Source of the DNA: CAYVBN01 sp964538565
Lineage (GTDB): Bacteria > Pseudomonadota > Alphaproteobacteria > Rhizobiales > Xanthobacteraceae
Reading direction: 5' to 3'
Assembly (NCBI GenBank): GCA_964538565.1
Contig: CAZIGW010000127.1
Coordinates: forward strand, 1-20,956
Length of the DNA: 20,956 bases
Positions 7,249-15,271 of this stretch are shown here, piece after piece. Position 1 is the first letter of the stretch. Each line of letters opens with the position of its first letter. The notes under the pieces were generated by a model. The model was given only the letters and a program-made list of their open reading frames with translations, made no database searches and was not told the origin of the DNA. Position numbers and translations under genes: made by a program.

Positions 7249-7464
7249 ATGCAAGACAGGAAATCTCCAACACGCGAGGACTTGCCGGCTCCCGAGAAGG
7301 ACCTGCAGCCCGATCCGATGCTGCGCCCCAACCATCGGCGCAGGTTCATGTGGATCGTGGTGCTCGCCGCGCTTGCCGTCGTCATCGTCACTCTCATCGT
7401 CGTGACATCGAACCGGCAGACGGCCCAGCAGACCTCGCCCGCGCCTGCGGCGGGCAGGCCGTGA
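7249..7464 (+). CDS. Small single-span membrane protein of unknown function
   Basis: 71 residues beginning MQDRKSPTREDLP. A charged, proline-rich N-terminal half with PNHRRRF just before one strong hydrophobic segment (WIVVLAALAVVIVTLIVV, about 35-52), then a short polar, proline/alanine-rich tail. By the positive-inside rule the arginine cluster would stay in the cytoplasm. Longer starts exist in the same frame (7105), but the residues they add look like shadow sequence. The stop codon overlaps a GTG (GTGA, 7461-7464) in frame with the following MFS gene, hinting at coupled translation. I do not recognise the family; it could be an accessory protein of the transporter. Confidence 0.55.
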   Translation: MQDRKSPTREDLPAPEKDLQPDPMLRPNHRRRFMWIVVLAALAVVIVTLIVVTSNRQTAQQTSPAPAAGRP

Positions 7465-7544
7465 AAGCCCATCGATCTCTGCCCGATTCGCACCAAGGCA
7501 GTATCGCGCGGAGACGTTCCGCACGCGAATCCGACGGGTTCGAC

Positions 7545-8762
7545 ATGGAAGCCTCGAACAGAACGCCTGGCCGGTCGACGAAAGTTGCAGGATCGGCCGA
7601 CTTCTGGAACGTGGCGGCGCTGGTCGCCGTCATGTTCACGGGAAGCACGCTCGTGACGCCGTTCTACGTGGTCTATCGGCAGGTCTTCGGGTTCTCGGAA
7701 GTCGTTCTGACGTTGATCTATGCGGTCTACGCCGTTGGCAATCTCGGTGCACTGCTGCTTCTCGGCCGGCTTTCGGATCAGATCGGCCGCCGTCCGATCG
7801 GGCTTGCCGCGCTGGCACTCGCCGCCCTGGCGACCGTCTTTTTCCTCGTCGCACGCGGCACGGCCTGGCTGTTCTGGGGCCGGTTGCTGAGCGGCTTTGC
7901 CATCGGACTCGCGTCCGGGACGAGTGCGGCCTGGCTCGGAGAGATGGACCCCAGTGAAAAGAAGGCGCGTGCCACCCTCATGGCATCGAGCGCCAATTTC
8001 ATCGGCTTGGCGGTCGGACCTCTCCTCTCCGGAATGCTGATCCAGTATGCGCCGTGGCCGCGTCACTTGTCCTACGTGGTGTATCTGGTTGGTCTCTGCA
8101 CGGTGGCCGTCCTCGTGGTGCGAACCCGGGAGACCGTAGATGGACCCGCGCGCGACTTGCGCGAGGTTTCGCTGCGTCCGCGGCTGGGCGTTCCGCCTGA
8201 TCTGCGCGGAGCCTTTATCCCGCCCGCCATCGCGGCTTTCGGAATCTTCGCGCTGCTGGGATTCTATTCGGCGCTGATACCGAGCGTGCTGCACGACAGC
8301 CTGCATCAGGCGAGCAAGTCCGTCTCCGGCGCCGTCGTGTTCGAGCTGTTTCTGGTCTCCGCCCTGACGCTGGCGGTCACGCGCAAGCTCGGCAGCCGAA
8401 CCGCGATGCTGGCAGGTCTTGTGTTGTTGTTGCCGAGTCTCGCTCTGCTGGTCCTCGCCCAGGCGTTCGGGTCGCTTGCCGTGCTGATCATCGGAACGCT
8501 GCTCAGCGGCATCGCCGGCGCGCTCGGATACCGGGGCAGCCTGCAGGTGGTCAATCGCATCGCCCCGGCGGACCGCCGCTCGGAAGTCGTTTCGAGCTAC
8601 TACGTGGCGACATTCCTCGGCAATTCCGTGCCGGTGATCGGTGTCGGAATTCTCACGGTGCTCGCGGGTTCGATGTCCGCGAACGTGGCATTCGCCTGCA
8701 CGATCTCGGTCTTCGCCATCGCCGCCCTGGTTCTCGGCTGCAGGCGGAGCGCGGTTCAATGA
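7545..8762 (+). CDS. Major facilitator superfamily transporter (drug:H+ antiporter-like)
   Basis: 405 residues from the ATG chosen, with about twelve hydrophobic segments. MFS motif A is clear: GRLSDQIGRRP between helices 2 and 3 (about residues 74-84). The length and compact central loop are typical of 12-helix efflux or metabolite MFS proteins; the substrate cannot be inferred. An in-frame GTG at 7461 overlapping the stop of the small protein gene would add 28 residues and give translational coupling; I prefer the ATG because it leaves a normal 15-20-residue cytoplasmic N-terminus, although its ribosome binding site is poor. The 3' end overlaps the convergent dehydrogenase gene by 7 bp (8756-8762), so the two share their terminal bases. 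Confidence 0.88.
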   Translation: MEASNRTPGRSTKVAGSADFWNVAALVAVMFTGSTLVTPFYVVYRQVFGFSEVVLTLIYAVYAVGNLGALLLLGRLSDQIGRRPIGLAALALAALATVFFLVARGTAWLFWGRLLSGFAIGLASGTSAAWLGEMDPSEKKARATLMASSANFIGLAVGPLLSGMLIQYAPWPRHLSYVVYLVGLCTVAVLVVRTRETVDGPARDLREVSLRPRLGVPPDLRGAFIPPAIAAFGIFALLGFYSALIPSVLHDSLHQASKSVSGAVVFELFLVSALTLAVTRKLGSRTAMLAGLVLLLPSLALLVLAQAFGSLAVLIIGTLLSGIAGALGYRGSLQVVNRIAPADRRSEVVSSYYVATFLGNSVPVIGVGILTVLAGSMSANVAFACTISVFAIAALVLGCRRSAVQ

Positions 8763-11734
8763 TCCTGCAATACGGCCTGCGCCAGCAGGTCGGCGACATG
8801 CATGGTCGGACGGCCGGTGCCCTGTTCGATCTGCTCGCGGCAACTGAAGCCGTTGGCCAGGATCCTGGTGGCGGCTTCGGCCGAGCGCAGGCGCGGCAGC
8901 AGCACGCGTTCGGCCACCGCCATCGACACGTCGTACTTCGGCGCTTCGAATCCGAAGGATCCCGCCATGCCGCAGCATCCCGACGCGAGGATTTCGTAGT
9001 CGAGTCCCAGCCGATCGAGAATTGACTTCTCGGCTGTCACATCGAGCACCGCGTGCTGGTGGCAATGCAGCTGAACCAGCGCCCGGGCGGGCTCCTTGCG
9101 CAGCCACGGTTCGAGTTCGTCGAGATTGCGGCCGAGAAACTCGGTCAGGAAGCGGGTCTGTCCGCTCAATCGCTGCGCCCGCTCGTGCCCGGGAAACAGG
9201 CCGACCAGCTCATCGCGAAACGCGCTGACGCACGCCGGCTCGAGCCCGATGACCGGCGTGCCGTTCTCGATCTCCGGCCGCAAGGCGTCGAGCACCTCGC
9301 CCCATGCGCGCCTGGCGCCGTCGAGCATGCCCCAGTCGTAGAGCGGCCGACCGCAACACAGCGGCCGGTCGGGGATGACAACGTCGTATCCCACCGCTTC
9401 CAGCACGCGTGTCGCCGCAATCGCGGTCGCCGGACGGAAGTAGTTGTTGAACGTGTCGGGCCACAGCATCACGCGGCGCCCGTCCCGGTTCGTCCGCCTG
9501 CGCTGGCGGAACCAGTCGACGAAGCTGCGCTCGGCGAAGCGCGGCATCGTCCGGCGCTGCGATATGCCGCCGATGGACTTGCTCAGGGCGGCGAGGCCCG
9601 GCGTCCGCGTCAGCCCGTTGGCGAGCCACGGGGCGCGCGCGGCCCATTCGGCCCACGTGCGGATCAGCCCCATCGAGTAGGCGGCGCGCGGCCGCAGCCG
9701 CCCCTTGTAGTAATGGGCGCGGAACTCCGCCTTGTAGGTCGCCATGTCGACCTGCACCGGACAGTCCTTCCTGCAGCCCTTGCAGGCGAGACAGAGGTCG
9801 AGCGCCTCTTCGACCTCCCGGCTGCGCCACAGGTCGGCAATCGGATCGCCGCGCAGCATCTCGAACAGAAGCCGCGCCCGGCCGCGCGTGGAATGGCGCT
9901 CCTCGCGGGTCGCCATATAGCTCGGACACATGACGCCGTCTTCGCTGCCGTGCCGTCGGCACATGCCGACGCCGACGCAGCGCCGCGTCGCCTTGGTGAA
10001 ACTGCCGCCATCCTCGACATATTTGAAATACGTGTTGACCTCGGGCGGCTGATATCTCGGGCCGATGCGCAGGTTCGAGACGATCGGATAGGGATCGATG
10101 ATCTTTCCGGGATTCATCCGGCCGTTCGGATCCCAGATCGCCTTGAACTCTCGGAACGCCTGCACCAGCTCCGGGCCATACATCGTGTCGAGCAAGGCGC
10201 CGCGCGCCTGGCCGTCGCCATGCTCGCCGGAAATCGAGCCGCCGTAGCGCGCGACGAGCTCGGCGGCCTCGCGGAGGAAGTGCTGCCAGTTCCTCAGGCC
10301 TTCCTCGGTCCGCAGGTCGAAGGGAATTCGGCAGTGGATCAGGCCGTCGCCGAAATGCCCGTACACCGAGGCGTCGTAGCCGTGTCGGTGAAACAGGGCT
10401 TTCAAATCCCGCAGGTAGCGGCCGAGCGCGTCGCGATGCACCGCGCTGTCTTCCCAGCCCGGATGGGTCTCGGGAAAGTCCGGCACGTGCGCGGTCGCCG
10501 CAAGTCCCGCCTCCCGCACCAGCCAGATCCTGTGCTGCCTGTCCTTGTCCTTCAGTAGCTCGGCGGAATTGCCTTTCTGTTTGAACGCTTCGACCATCCT
10601 GCTGGCGTTTTCGGCCGCCTGCTCCGTGGTGTCGGCGCCGAATTCCGCGATCAGCCAGCCGGCGCCGGGAGGCAGCATCTTCACGTCGTCGGGGTGCAGA
10701 TGCTTTCGCAGCACGAAATCGACGAGCATCTGGTCCATGCCTTCGAGGGCCATCGGGCCGAAGGCGAGTGCTTCGGGCACCGCGTCGGCGGCGGCAAAGA
10801 CGTCGCTGAACCCGATGATCGCCAGCACGCGCTGCGGCGGGCTCGGCACGAGATTCAAAGTCGCGCGCAGAACGGTCACGCAGGTCGATTCCGTGCCGAC
10901 GAGCGCGCGCGCCACGTTGAATCCGTTTTCCGGCAGAAGCTGATCAAGATTTTCGTATCCGGAGACGCGACGCGGGATGTCGGGATATTTCGCCAGGATC
11001 AGATTGCGATAGCGGCGGCGGAAATCGTCGAGCTGCCGGTAGATCTCGGCACGGCGGCCGCCCTCCGCCAGGATGGATGTCAGCTTCTCGTCGCTGGTTC
11101 GACCGACCGTCATGCGCAGGCCGTCGTAGGTCACGATGTCGAGCGATTCGACGTTGTCGGACGTCCGGCCCGCCATGACCGAATGCACGCCGCAGGAATT
11201 GTTGCCGATCATCCCGCCGAGCGGATTGTGGTCGTGCGTCGCCGGATCGGGCCCGAAGGTGAGGCCGTGTTGCTCGGCCGCCTTGCGCAAGGTGTCGAGG
11301 ACGCACCCCGGCTCGACCTCCGCCAGCCGCGCTTGCGGGTCGATCGCGATCACGTGGTCGAGATATTTTGAGAAATCGATCAGCACCGCCACGTTGCAGC
11401 CTTGGCCGGCGAGGCTCGTGCCGCCGCCACGCATCACCAGCGGAGCGTCGAACGTGCGGCAGACGTCCACAGCCGCCACCACGTCCCCGATGCTGCGTGG
11501 CACGACGACGCCGATCGGAACCTGGCGATAGTTGGACGCGTCGGTCGCGTAGAGCGCGCGGCTGCCGCGGTCGAACCTGACCTCGCCGCGGACCGCCGTC
11601 TTCAATGCGGCTGCCAGCCGCTCCGGGTCGACGGAGGTCTGCAGGAATTCCTGCGCCACCCGGCCGTTCGGCAGGCGCTCGACGTGTAGATGACCCTCGT
11701 GCCGGGCGTGATTGATCTCGATCGAATGCGTCAT
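8756..11734 (-). CDS. FAD- and [4Fe-4S]-containing D-2-hydroxyacid dehydrogenase (YdiJ/GlcD-GlcF fusion type)
   Basis: 992 residues from ATG (MTHSIEINHARHEG), near the length of E. coli YdiJ. Domain order: a PCMH-type FAD domain (about 70-295) with RGGGTSLAGQG (102-112) and NPLGGMIGNNSCG (170-182); an FAD-oxidase C domain with metal-site motifs YGHFGDGLIHCR (458-469) and SGEHGDGQARG (502-512); a ferredoxin-like region with C586, C592, C603 and the cluster CLACKGCRKDCP (C648, C651, C654, C658); and a GlcF-like part with two CCG motifs (793-795 and 920-922). Such enzymes oxidise D-2-hydroxy acids (2-hydroxyglutarate, lactate) to 2-keto acids and pass electrons via Fe-S clusters to quinone. It is the last gene of the minus-strand operon: 16 bp separates it from the enolase-superfamily gene. 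The exact substrate is open. An upstream start in the same frame (12268) would overlap the preceding gene and is a shadow. Confidence 0.92.
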   Translation of the reverse strand: MTHSIEINHARHEGHLHVERLPNGRVAQEFLQTSVDPERLAAALKTAVRGEVRFDRGSRALYATDASNYRQVPIGVVVPRSIGDVVAAVDVCRTFDAPLVMRGGGTSLAGQGCNVAVLIDFSKYLDHVIAIDPQARLAEVEPGCVLDTLRKAAEQHGLTFGPDPATHDHNPLGGMIGNNSCGVHSVMAGRTSDNVESLDIVTYDGLRMTVGRTSDEKLTSILAEGGRRAEIYRQLDDFRRRYRNLILAKYPDIPRRVSGYENLDQLLPENGFNVARALVGTESTCVTVLRATLNLVPSPPQRVLAIIGFSDVFAAADAVPEALAFGPMALEGMDQMLVDFVLRKHLHPDDVKMLPPGAGWLIAEFGADTTEQAAENASRMVEAFKQKGNSAELLKDKDRQHRIWLVREAGLAATAHVPDFPETHPGWEDSAVHRDALGRYLRDLKALFHRHGYDASVYGHFGDGLIHCRIPFDLRTEEGLRNWQHFLREAAELVARYGGSISGEHGDGQARGALLDTMYGPELVQAFREFKAIWDPNGRMNPGKIIDPYPIVSNLRIGPRYQPPEVNTYFKYVEDGGSFTKATRRCVGVGMCRRHGSEDGVMCPSYMATREERHSTRGRARLLFEMLRGDPIADLWRSREVEEALDLCLACKGCRKDCPVQVDMATYKAEFRAHYYKGRLRPRAAYSMGLIRTWAEWAARAPWLANGLTRTPGLAALSKSIGGISQRRTMPRFAERSFVDWFRQRRRTNRDGRRVMLWPDTFNNYFRPATAIAATRVLEAVGYDVVIPDRPLCCGRPLYDWGMLDGARRAWGEVLDALRPEIENGTPVIGLEPACVSAFRDELVGLFPGHERAQRLSGQTRFLTEFLGRNLDELEPWLRKEPARALVQLHCHQHAVLDVTAEKSILDRLGLDYEILASGCCGMAGSFGFEAPKYDVSMAVAERVLLPRLRSAEAATRILANGFSCREQIEQGTGRPTMHVADLLAQAVLQDH

Positions 11735-11750
11735 GCTGTGTCTCTGGAGA

Positions 11751-12845
11751 TCAGGCGGCGAGCCTCTCGGCGTCCGCTTGCTTGAAGGCGAGGCCGTGGC
11801 CCGGACGGTCGGGATCGGGGCGCAATTCTCCGTTCCGGGGCTGCGGGGCGCCGTCGAACACCATCCGCTCGATGCGCACGTGGTCGTGGAACCATTCCAT
11901 GTGTCGCAACCGCGGCGCCGCGCAGCAGACGGGAAGATGAATCGCGGGTGCGCAGTGGGCGGAGAGCGGCAAGCCATGCGCGTCGGCGAGGGCCGCAACG
12001 CGCAGGAAGCCCGTGTATCCGCCGCAGCGCGTCGCGTCGGCCTGCAGCACGTCGACGGCGCCGGCCGCCAGCATCCGACGGAAATAGAAGGGCTCGTACC
12101 CGTATTCGCCGGCGGCGATGTCCATCCCGGCCGGAGCGCGGTCGCGCAGCAGCCGCAGGCCTTCGAGATCGTCGCTCGACACCGGCTCCTCGAACCAGGC
12201 GACGCCGAGCTCCGCGAACTGCTCGGCGAACCACAGCGCCTGCTTGCGCGAATAGGCGCCGTTGGCATCGACGAAGAGCTCGGCGCAGCCGGCCGCCTGC
12301 CGCGCCACCGTCACGCGCGCGAGGTCGCGCTGCGGTTCCGAGCCGATCTTCATCTTGACAAAGCGGCAGCCGTCGCGATCGACCCAGCCGCCCAGCTGCG
12401 CGCGCAGCAGATCGTTCGAATAGCTGGTGAAGCCACCGCTTCCGTAGATCGGCACGCTGTCACGCCCGAGGCCGAAGAGCTTCGCCAGCGGCACGTTCAA
12501 CATGCGGGCCTTCAGATCCCACAGCGCCATGTCGACGGCGGAGATGGCGCAGCCCGCCATGCCCCGCCGGCCGACGTTGCGCACTGCCGCGACCATCGCG
12601 TTCCAGGAGCGCGGAATGTCGAAGGTTTCCCGGCCGACCACCACCTTCGCGAGGATGTTGCTCACCACGTCCGCGGCCGCGCTGTCGCAGTAGGTGTATC
12701 CGAGGCCGGTCGTTCCGTCGGCCTCGACCTCCACCAGCACCAGGATGGTCGCATCCCACGCGCTCGTGCCGTCCGCTTCGGGCGCATCCGTCCTGAAACG
12801 AAAGCTTCTCGCCGTGACCCGCGCAACCGGGGCCGTGACCGCCAT
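11751..12845 (-). CDS. Mandelate racemase/muconate lactonizing enzyme superfamily protein (mandelate racemase subgroup)
   Basis: 364 residues; the ATG has AAAGGA 7 bases upstream. The N-terminal capping domain (1-125) precedes a (beta/alpha)7-beta barrel. All acid/base and metal residues of the mandelate racemase subgroup are visible: KMK (K164, K166), metal ligands D193 (VDANG), E219/E220 (WFEEP) and E247 (AGEYG), the D270 (QADATRCGG) - H297 (SAHCAP) dyad, and E317 (HMEWF). By hand count K164, K166, E247, D270, H297 and E317 even carry the same numbers as in Pseudomonas putida mandelate racemase, as I remember them. The enzyme therefore abstracts the alpha-proton of a 2-hydroxy carboxylate with Mg2+ stabilising the enolate; the result is racemisation or, as in most subgroup members, dehydration of a sugar acid to a 2-keto-3-deoxy acid. 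It sits 41 bp after the TPP-enzyme gene and 16 bp before the D-2-hydroxyacid dehydrogenase gene. Substrate not predictable. Confidence 0.92.
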   Translation of the reverse strand: MAVTAPVARVTARSFRFRTDAPEADGTSAWDATILVLVEVEADGTTGLGYTYCDSAAADVVSNILAKVVVGRETFDIPRSWNAMVAAVRNVGRRGMAGCAISAVDMALWDLKARMLNVPLAKLFGLGRDSVPIYGSGGFTSYSNDLLRAQLGGWVDRDGCRFVKMKIGSEPQRDLARVTVARQAAGCAELFVDANGAYSRKQALWFAEQFAELGVAWFEEPVSSDDLEGLRLLRDRAPAGMDIAAGEYGYEPFYFRRMLAAGAVDVLQADATRCGGYTGFLRVAALADAHGLPLSAHCAPAIHLPVCCAAPRLRHMEWFHDHVRIERMVFDGAPQPRNGELRPDPDRPGHGLAFKQADAERLAA

Positions 12846-12886
12846 GGGCGCATCCTTTGACAGCCCCCGGTGTTCCCCGACCCGCT

Positions 12887-14644
12887 TCAGACGACCTGCC
12901 GCACCACGTCGGAGGCGACCGTCAGCGCGATCTTGCCGCGCGCCGGCGTCCCGCGGGCGAGCGACTCGGCAAAGTGCATCACCTGCTTTGCGGTCGCCTT
13001 CGGCGGCATCGGCGGCTCGTGCGGGTCCACGACCGCCTCGACGAGCGCCGGTCCGTGCACGTGCAAGGCCTCCCTCAGCACGTCGGCGCATCGTTCGGGA
13101 TCGTCGACGCTGAAGCCCTTCACGCCGAAGCCGCGAGCGACGGCGGCAAAATCGATCGGCTGCAGCTCGCAGCCGTATTCCGGATTGCCCAGGAACACCA
13201 TCTGCTCCCATTTGATCTGGCCGAGCGCGTTGTTCTTGATGACGATGATCTTGACGTCGAGATTGTATTTCACGCAGGTGGCGAGCTCGCCCAGAAGCAT
13301 AGTGAGGCCGCCGTCTCCGACGAACGCGACGACCTGGCGTCCGGGATAGGCGATGGCCGCCGCGACCGCGTACGGCAGGCCGCACGCCATGGTGGCGAGC
13401 GTTCCGGAGCACGAGAACATCATGTTGCCGCGGATCGTCAGATAGCGCGATATCCACGTGGTGATGGTGCCGGAATCGGTCGCGACGATCGCATCGTCCG
13501 CCAGCAGCTTGTTGAGCTCGTAGGCCACCACCTGTGGCTTCATCGGCTTGTCCCGACGCGTTCCGCGCTCGACCAGCATCTCGTTCCATTCGCGCATGCC
13601 GGCCTGCGCCTGCTCGAGGAACGAGCGATCCTCGCGATAGCCGAGCCGCGGGATCAACGCCCGGAGCGTCCTGGCGGTGTCGCCGATCAGCGCCGCCTCG
13701 ACCGGGTAGCGCAAGCCGATGCGCTTCGGATCGAGCTCGATCTGAACCGCGCGCGCGGCGCCGGGCTTCGGATAGTACTCGATATAGGGAAAGCTGCTGC
13801 CGGCGATGAGGAGGGTGTCGCAACGTTCGAGCGCTTCCTGCGAGGGCTTCGTTCCCAACAGTCCGATTCCACCGGTGGTGAACGGGCTGTCGTCGGGAAC
13901 GGCGGCCTTGCCGAGCAACGGCTTGATGACCGGAGCGGCGAGCCGTTCGGCGACGACCAGGATCTCGGGTCCGGCGTCGAGCGCTCCCCGGCCGGCGAGA
14001 ATCGCCGTCTTCCTGCCTGCGTTGAGAATGGCCGCCGCGTGCGTGAGTTGCTCCTCGCTCGGCGCCTGCGCGGAGCGCGCCATCAGGTCCGACACGTGGG
14101 AAGGAATGTTTCGTTCCGAACGCACGTCCGACCTCATTGGCTCCGACTGCACGTCGACCGGCACGGTGATGTGGGCGACACCCCGGTACGACAACGCGGT
14201 GCGGCAGGCGAGCTCCACGGCGTTCTCGACGTGGCTCGGACCCATGACGCGGGCGTTGTAGACGCAGACGTCCATGAACAGCCGATCGAGCTCGACGTCC
14301 TGCTGGGTGAACGTGTCGAGCAGGTCGTGGAACTGCAGGCCCGTGATGGCGAGAACCGGCTGACCGTCGAGCTTGGCGTCGTAGAGGCCGTTGAGAAGGT
14401 GAATGCCACCTGGACCGGAAGTGGCGATGCAGACGCCGAGGCGCCCGGTCCATTTGGCGTAGGCGCACGCGCTGAATGCGGCTGCTTCCTCGTGCCGCAC
14501 CTGGACAAAGCGGATCCGGTCCTGGCGCTGACGCAACGCCTCGAACACCCCGTTGATACCGTCTCCCGGCAGCCCGAACACCGTATCGACGTCCCACTTC
14601 AACAAAGTATCCACCAGAATGTCTGCCGCGGTCGAGGTGGCCAT
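12887..14644 (-). CDS. Thiamine-diphosphate-dependent enzyme, pyruvate oxidase/PoxB-like (pyruvate:quinone type)
   Basis: 585 residues from the ATG (MATSTAADILVD) with AAAGGA about 7 bases upstream. It has the three-domain acetolactate synthase/pyruvate oxidase layout: an N-terminal Pyr domain with GLPGDGINGVFEAL (24-37) and the TPP-activating glutamate in RHEEAAAF (E52); a central domain for FAD or structure; and the C-terminal PP domain with the TPP motif starting VGDGG (about 452) and ending NN (481-482). The closest pattern is pyruvate dehydrogenase (quinone) PoxB, which converts pyruvate to acetate and CO2 and passes electrons to the membrane; acetolactate synthase or another 2-keto-acid decarboxylase are alternatives. 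It leads an operon with an enolase-superfamily enzyme and a D-2-hydroxyacid dehydrogenase. A perfect EcfG promoter match (14712-14736) is 68 bases upstream, paralleling the RpoS control known for E. coli poxB. Confidence 0.88.
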   Translation of the reverse strand: MATSTAADILVDTLLKWDVDTVFGLPGDGINGVFEALRQRQDRIRFVQVRHEEAAAFSACAYAKWTGRLGVCIATSGPGGIHLLNGLYDAKLDGQPVLAITGLQFHDLLDTFTQQDVELDRLFMDVCVYNARVMGPSHVENAVELACRTALSYRGVAHITVPVDVQSEPMRSDVRSERNIPSHVSDLMARSAQAPSEEQLTHAAAILNAGRKTAILAGRGALDAGPEILVVAERLAAPVIKPLLGKAAVPDDSPFTTGGIGLLGTKPSQEALERCDTLLIAGSSFPYIEYYPKPGAARAVQIELDPKRIGLRYPVEAALIGDTARTLRALIPRLGYREDRSFLEQAQAGMREWNEMLVERGTRRDKPMKPQVVAYELNKLLADDAIVATDSGTITTWISRYLTIRGNMMFSCSGTLATMACGLPYAVAAAIAYPGRQVVAFVGDGGLTMLLGELATCVKYNLDVKIIVIKNNALGQIKWEQMVFLGNPEYGCELQPIDFAAVARGFGVKGFSVDDPERCADVLREALHVHGPALVEAVVDPHEPPMPPKATAKQVMHFAESLARGTPARGKIALTVASDVVRQVV

Positions 14645-14711
14645 TGGAAGTTCCTTTGGATACGCGAGCCAATCGGATGCGGTCGGAAATCGGCAAGGCC
14701 GCCGCTTGGGC

Positions 14712-14736
14712 AACGATCGAGCGTGATCTGAGTTCC
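14712..14736 (-). promoter_or_regulatory. EcfG-type general-stress promoter, perfect match (GGAAC-N16-CGTT)
   Basis: On the minus strand GGAAC (14736-14732), a 16-base spacer and CGTT (14715-14712) match the alphaproteobacterial EcfG consensus exactly. Transcription would begin near 14705 and reach the TPP-enzyme ATG at 14644 with a leader of about 60 bases that carries the AAAGGA ribosome binding site. Confidence 0.72.
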
Positions 14737-14757
14737 TGGGCGGCGAAACGGCATCGC

Positions 14758-14782
14758 GGAACCTCCGGCCTTCGGACCTATT
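14758..14782 (+). promoter_or_regulatory. EcfG-type promoter candidate (GGAAC-N16-TATT)
   Basis: GGAAC (14758-14762), 16 bases, then TATT (14779-14782). It fits the looser GGAAC-N18-TT form reported for rhizobial RpoE2 but only half of CGTT. It is 40 bases upstream of the PPC-domain gene, back to back with the perfect minus-strand site, so one short region could drive both directions. Confidence 0.3.
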
Positions 14783-14821
14783 GATCATGCAAGTACCGCA
14801 GTTGAAGCAGGAGCTGCGTCG

Positions 14822-15259
14822 ATGCGCTCAAGACTTCTGCATGACGCCGACGGCCAGCGGACATTCGCGATCGTCCTCGGCACCGGCGACGAGGTGATGG
14901 AGAGCTTGCAGTCGTTCGTCGACCGCGAGCGGGTGACCGCGGCGCAGCTCACGGCGATCGGCGCGCTCAGCGACGTCGTGCTGATGTACTTCGACTGGGA
15001 GGCGAAGCAATATCGGCGCATTCCGGTACGAGAGCAGGTGGAAGTGGCCTCGCTTCTGGGCGACGTGGCGGTGGGCCCTTCCGGTTCGCCCGCCCTGCAT
15101 GTCCATCTGGTCGTCGGAAGGCGCGACGGAACCGCGATGGCGGGGCACCTCGGCGAAGCCCACGTCCGGCCGACGCTCGAGGTCATCATGACGGAATCGC
15201 CTGCCCATCTGCGCAAGGTCAAGGACGCAGCCAGCGGCCTCGCGCTCATCCGTCCGTAG
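14822..15259 (+). CDS. PPC (DUF296) domain protein, possible DNA-binding or metal-binding protein
   Basis: 145 residues; AGGAGC lies about 8 bases before the ATG. The whole protein is one PPC domain: a beta-rich fold with the hallmark LHVHLVVGRRDGTAMAGHL, giving H93, H95 and H109, the metal-binding histidines of stand-alone bacterial PPC proteins. TAIGALSDVVLMYFD (about 44-58) is the typical first conserved block. Plant homologues carry AT-hooks; this one has none, so DNA binding is not shown. No signal peptide. It is the first gene divergent from the TPP operon and is followed after 61 bp by the short-chain dehydrogenase gene. Function in bacteria is largely unknown; stress expression is suggested by the promoter context. 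Confidence 0.88.
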   Translation: MRSRLLHDADGQRTFAIVLGTGDEVMESLQSFVDRERVTAAQLTAIGALSDVVLMYFDWEAKQYRRIPVREQVEVASLLGDVAVGPSGSPALHVHLVVGRRDGTAMAGHLGEAHVRPTLEVIMTESPAHLRKVKDAASGLALIRP

Positions 15260-15271
15260 TTCAGCCGCAGC

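Noticed and set aside
6567..9107. Minus-strand open frame of about 850 codons across the two MFS genes and the divergent region
   Set aside because: It overlaps three better-supported genes in other frames; its composition (Arg/Gln/Gly-rich) is that of shadow sequence.
9053..10558. Plus-strand open frame of about 500 codons opposite the FAD/Fe-S dehydrogenase
   Set aside because: Shadow of the dehydrogenase; low-complexity composition and no recognisable motif.
12887..14644. Benzoylformate decarboxylase completing a classical mandelate pathway
   Set aside because: The motifs and 585-residue length fit the pyruvate oxidase (PoxB) group better, and the dehydrogenase of the operon is not the FMN mandelate dehydrogenase family; the pathway can only be called analogous.
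12857..14731. Plus-strand open frame of about 620 codons opposite the TPP enzyme
   Set aside because: Antisense to a complete TPP enzyme with intact cofactor motifs; its translation has no pattern of its own.
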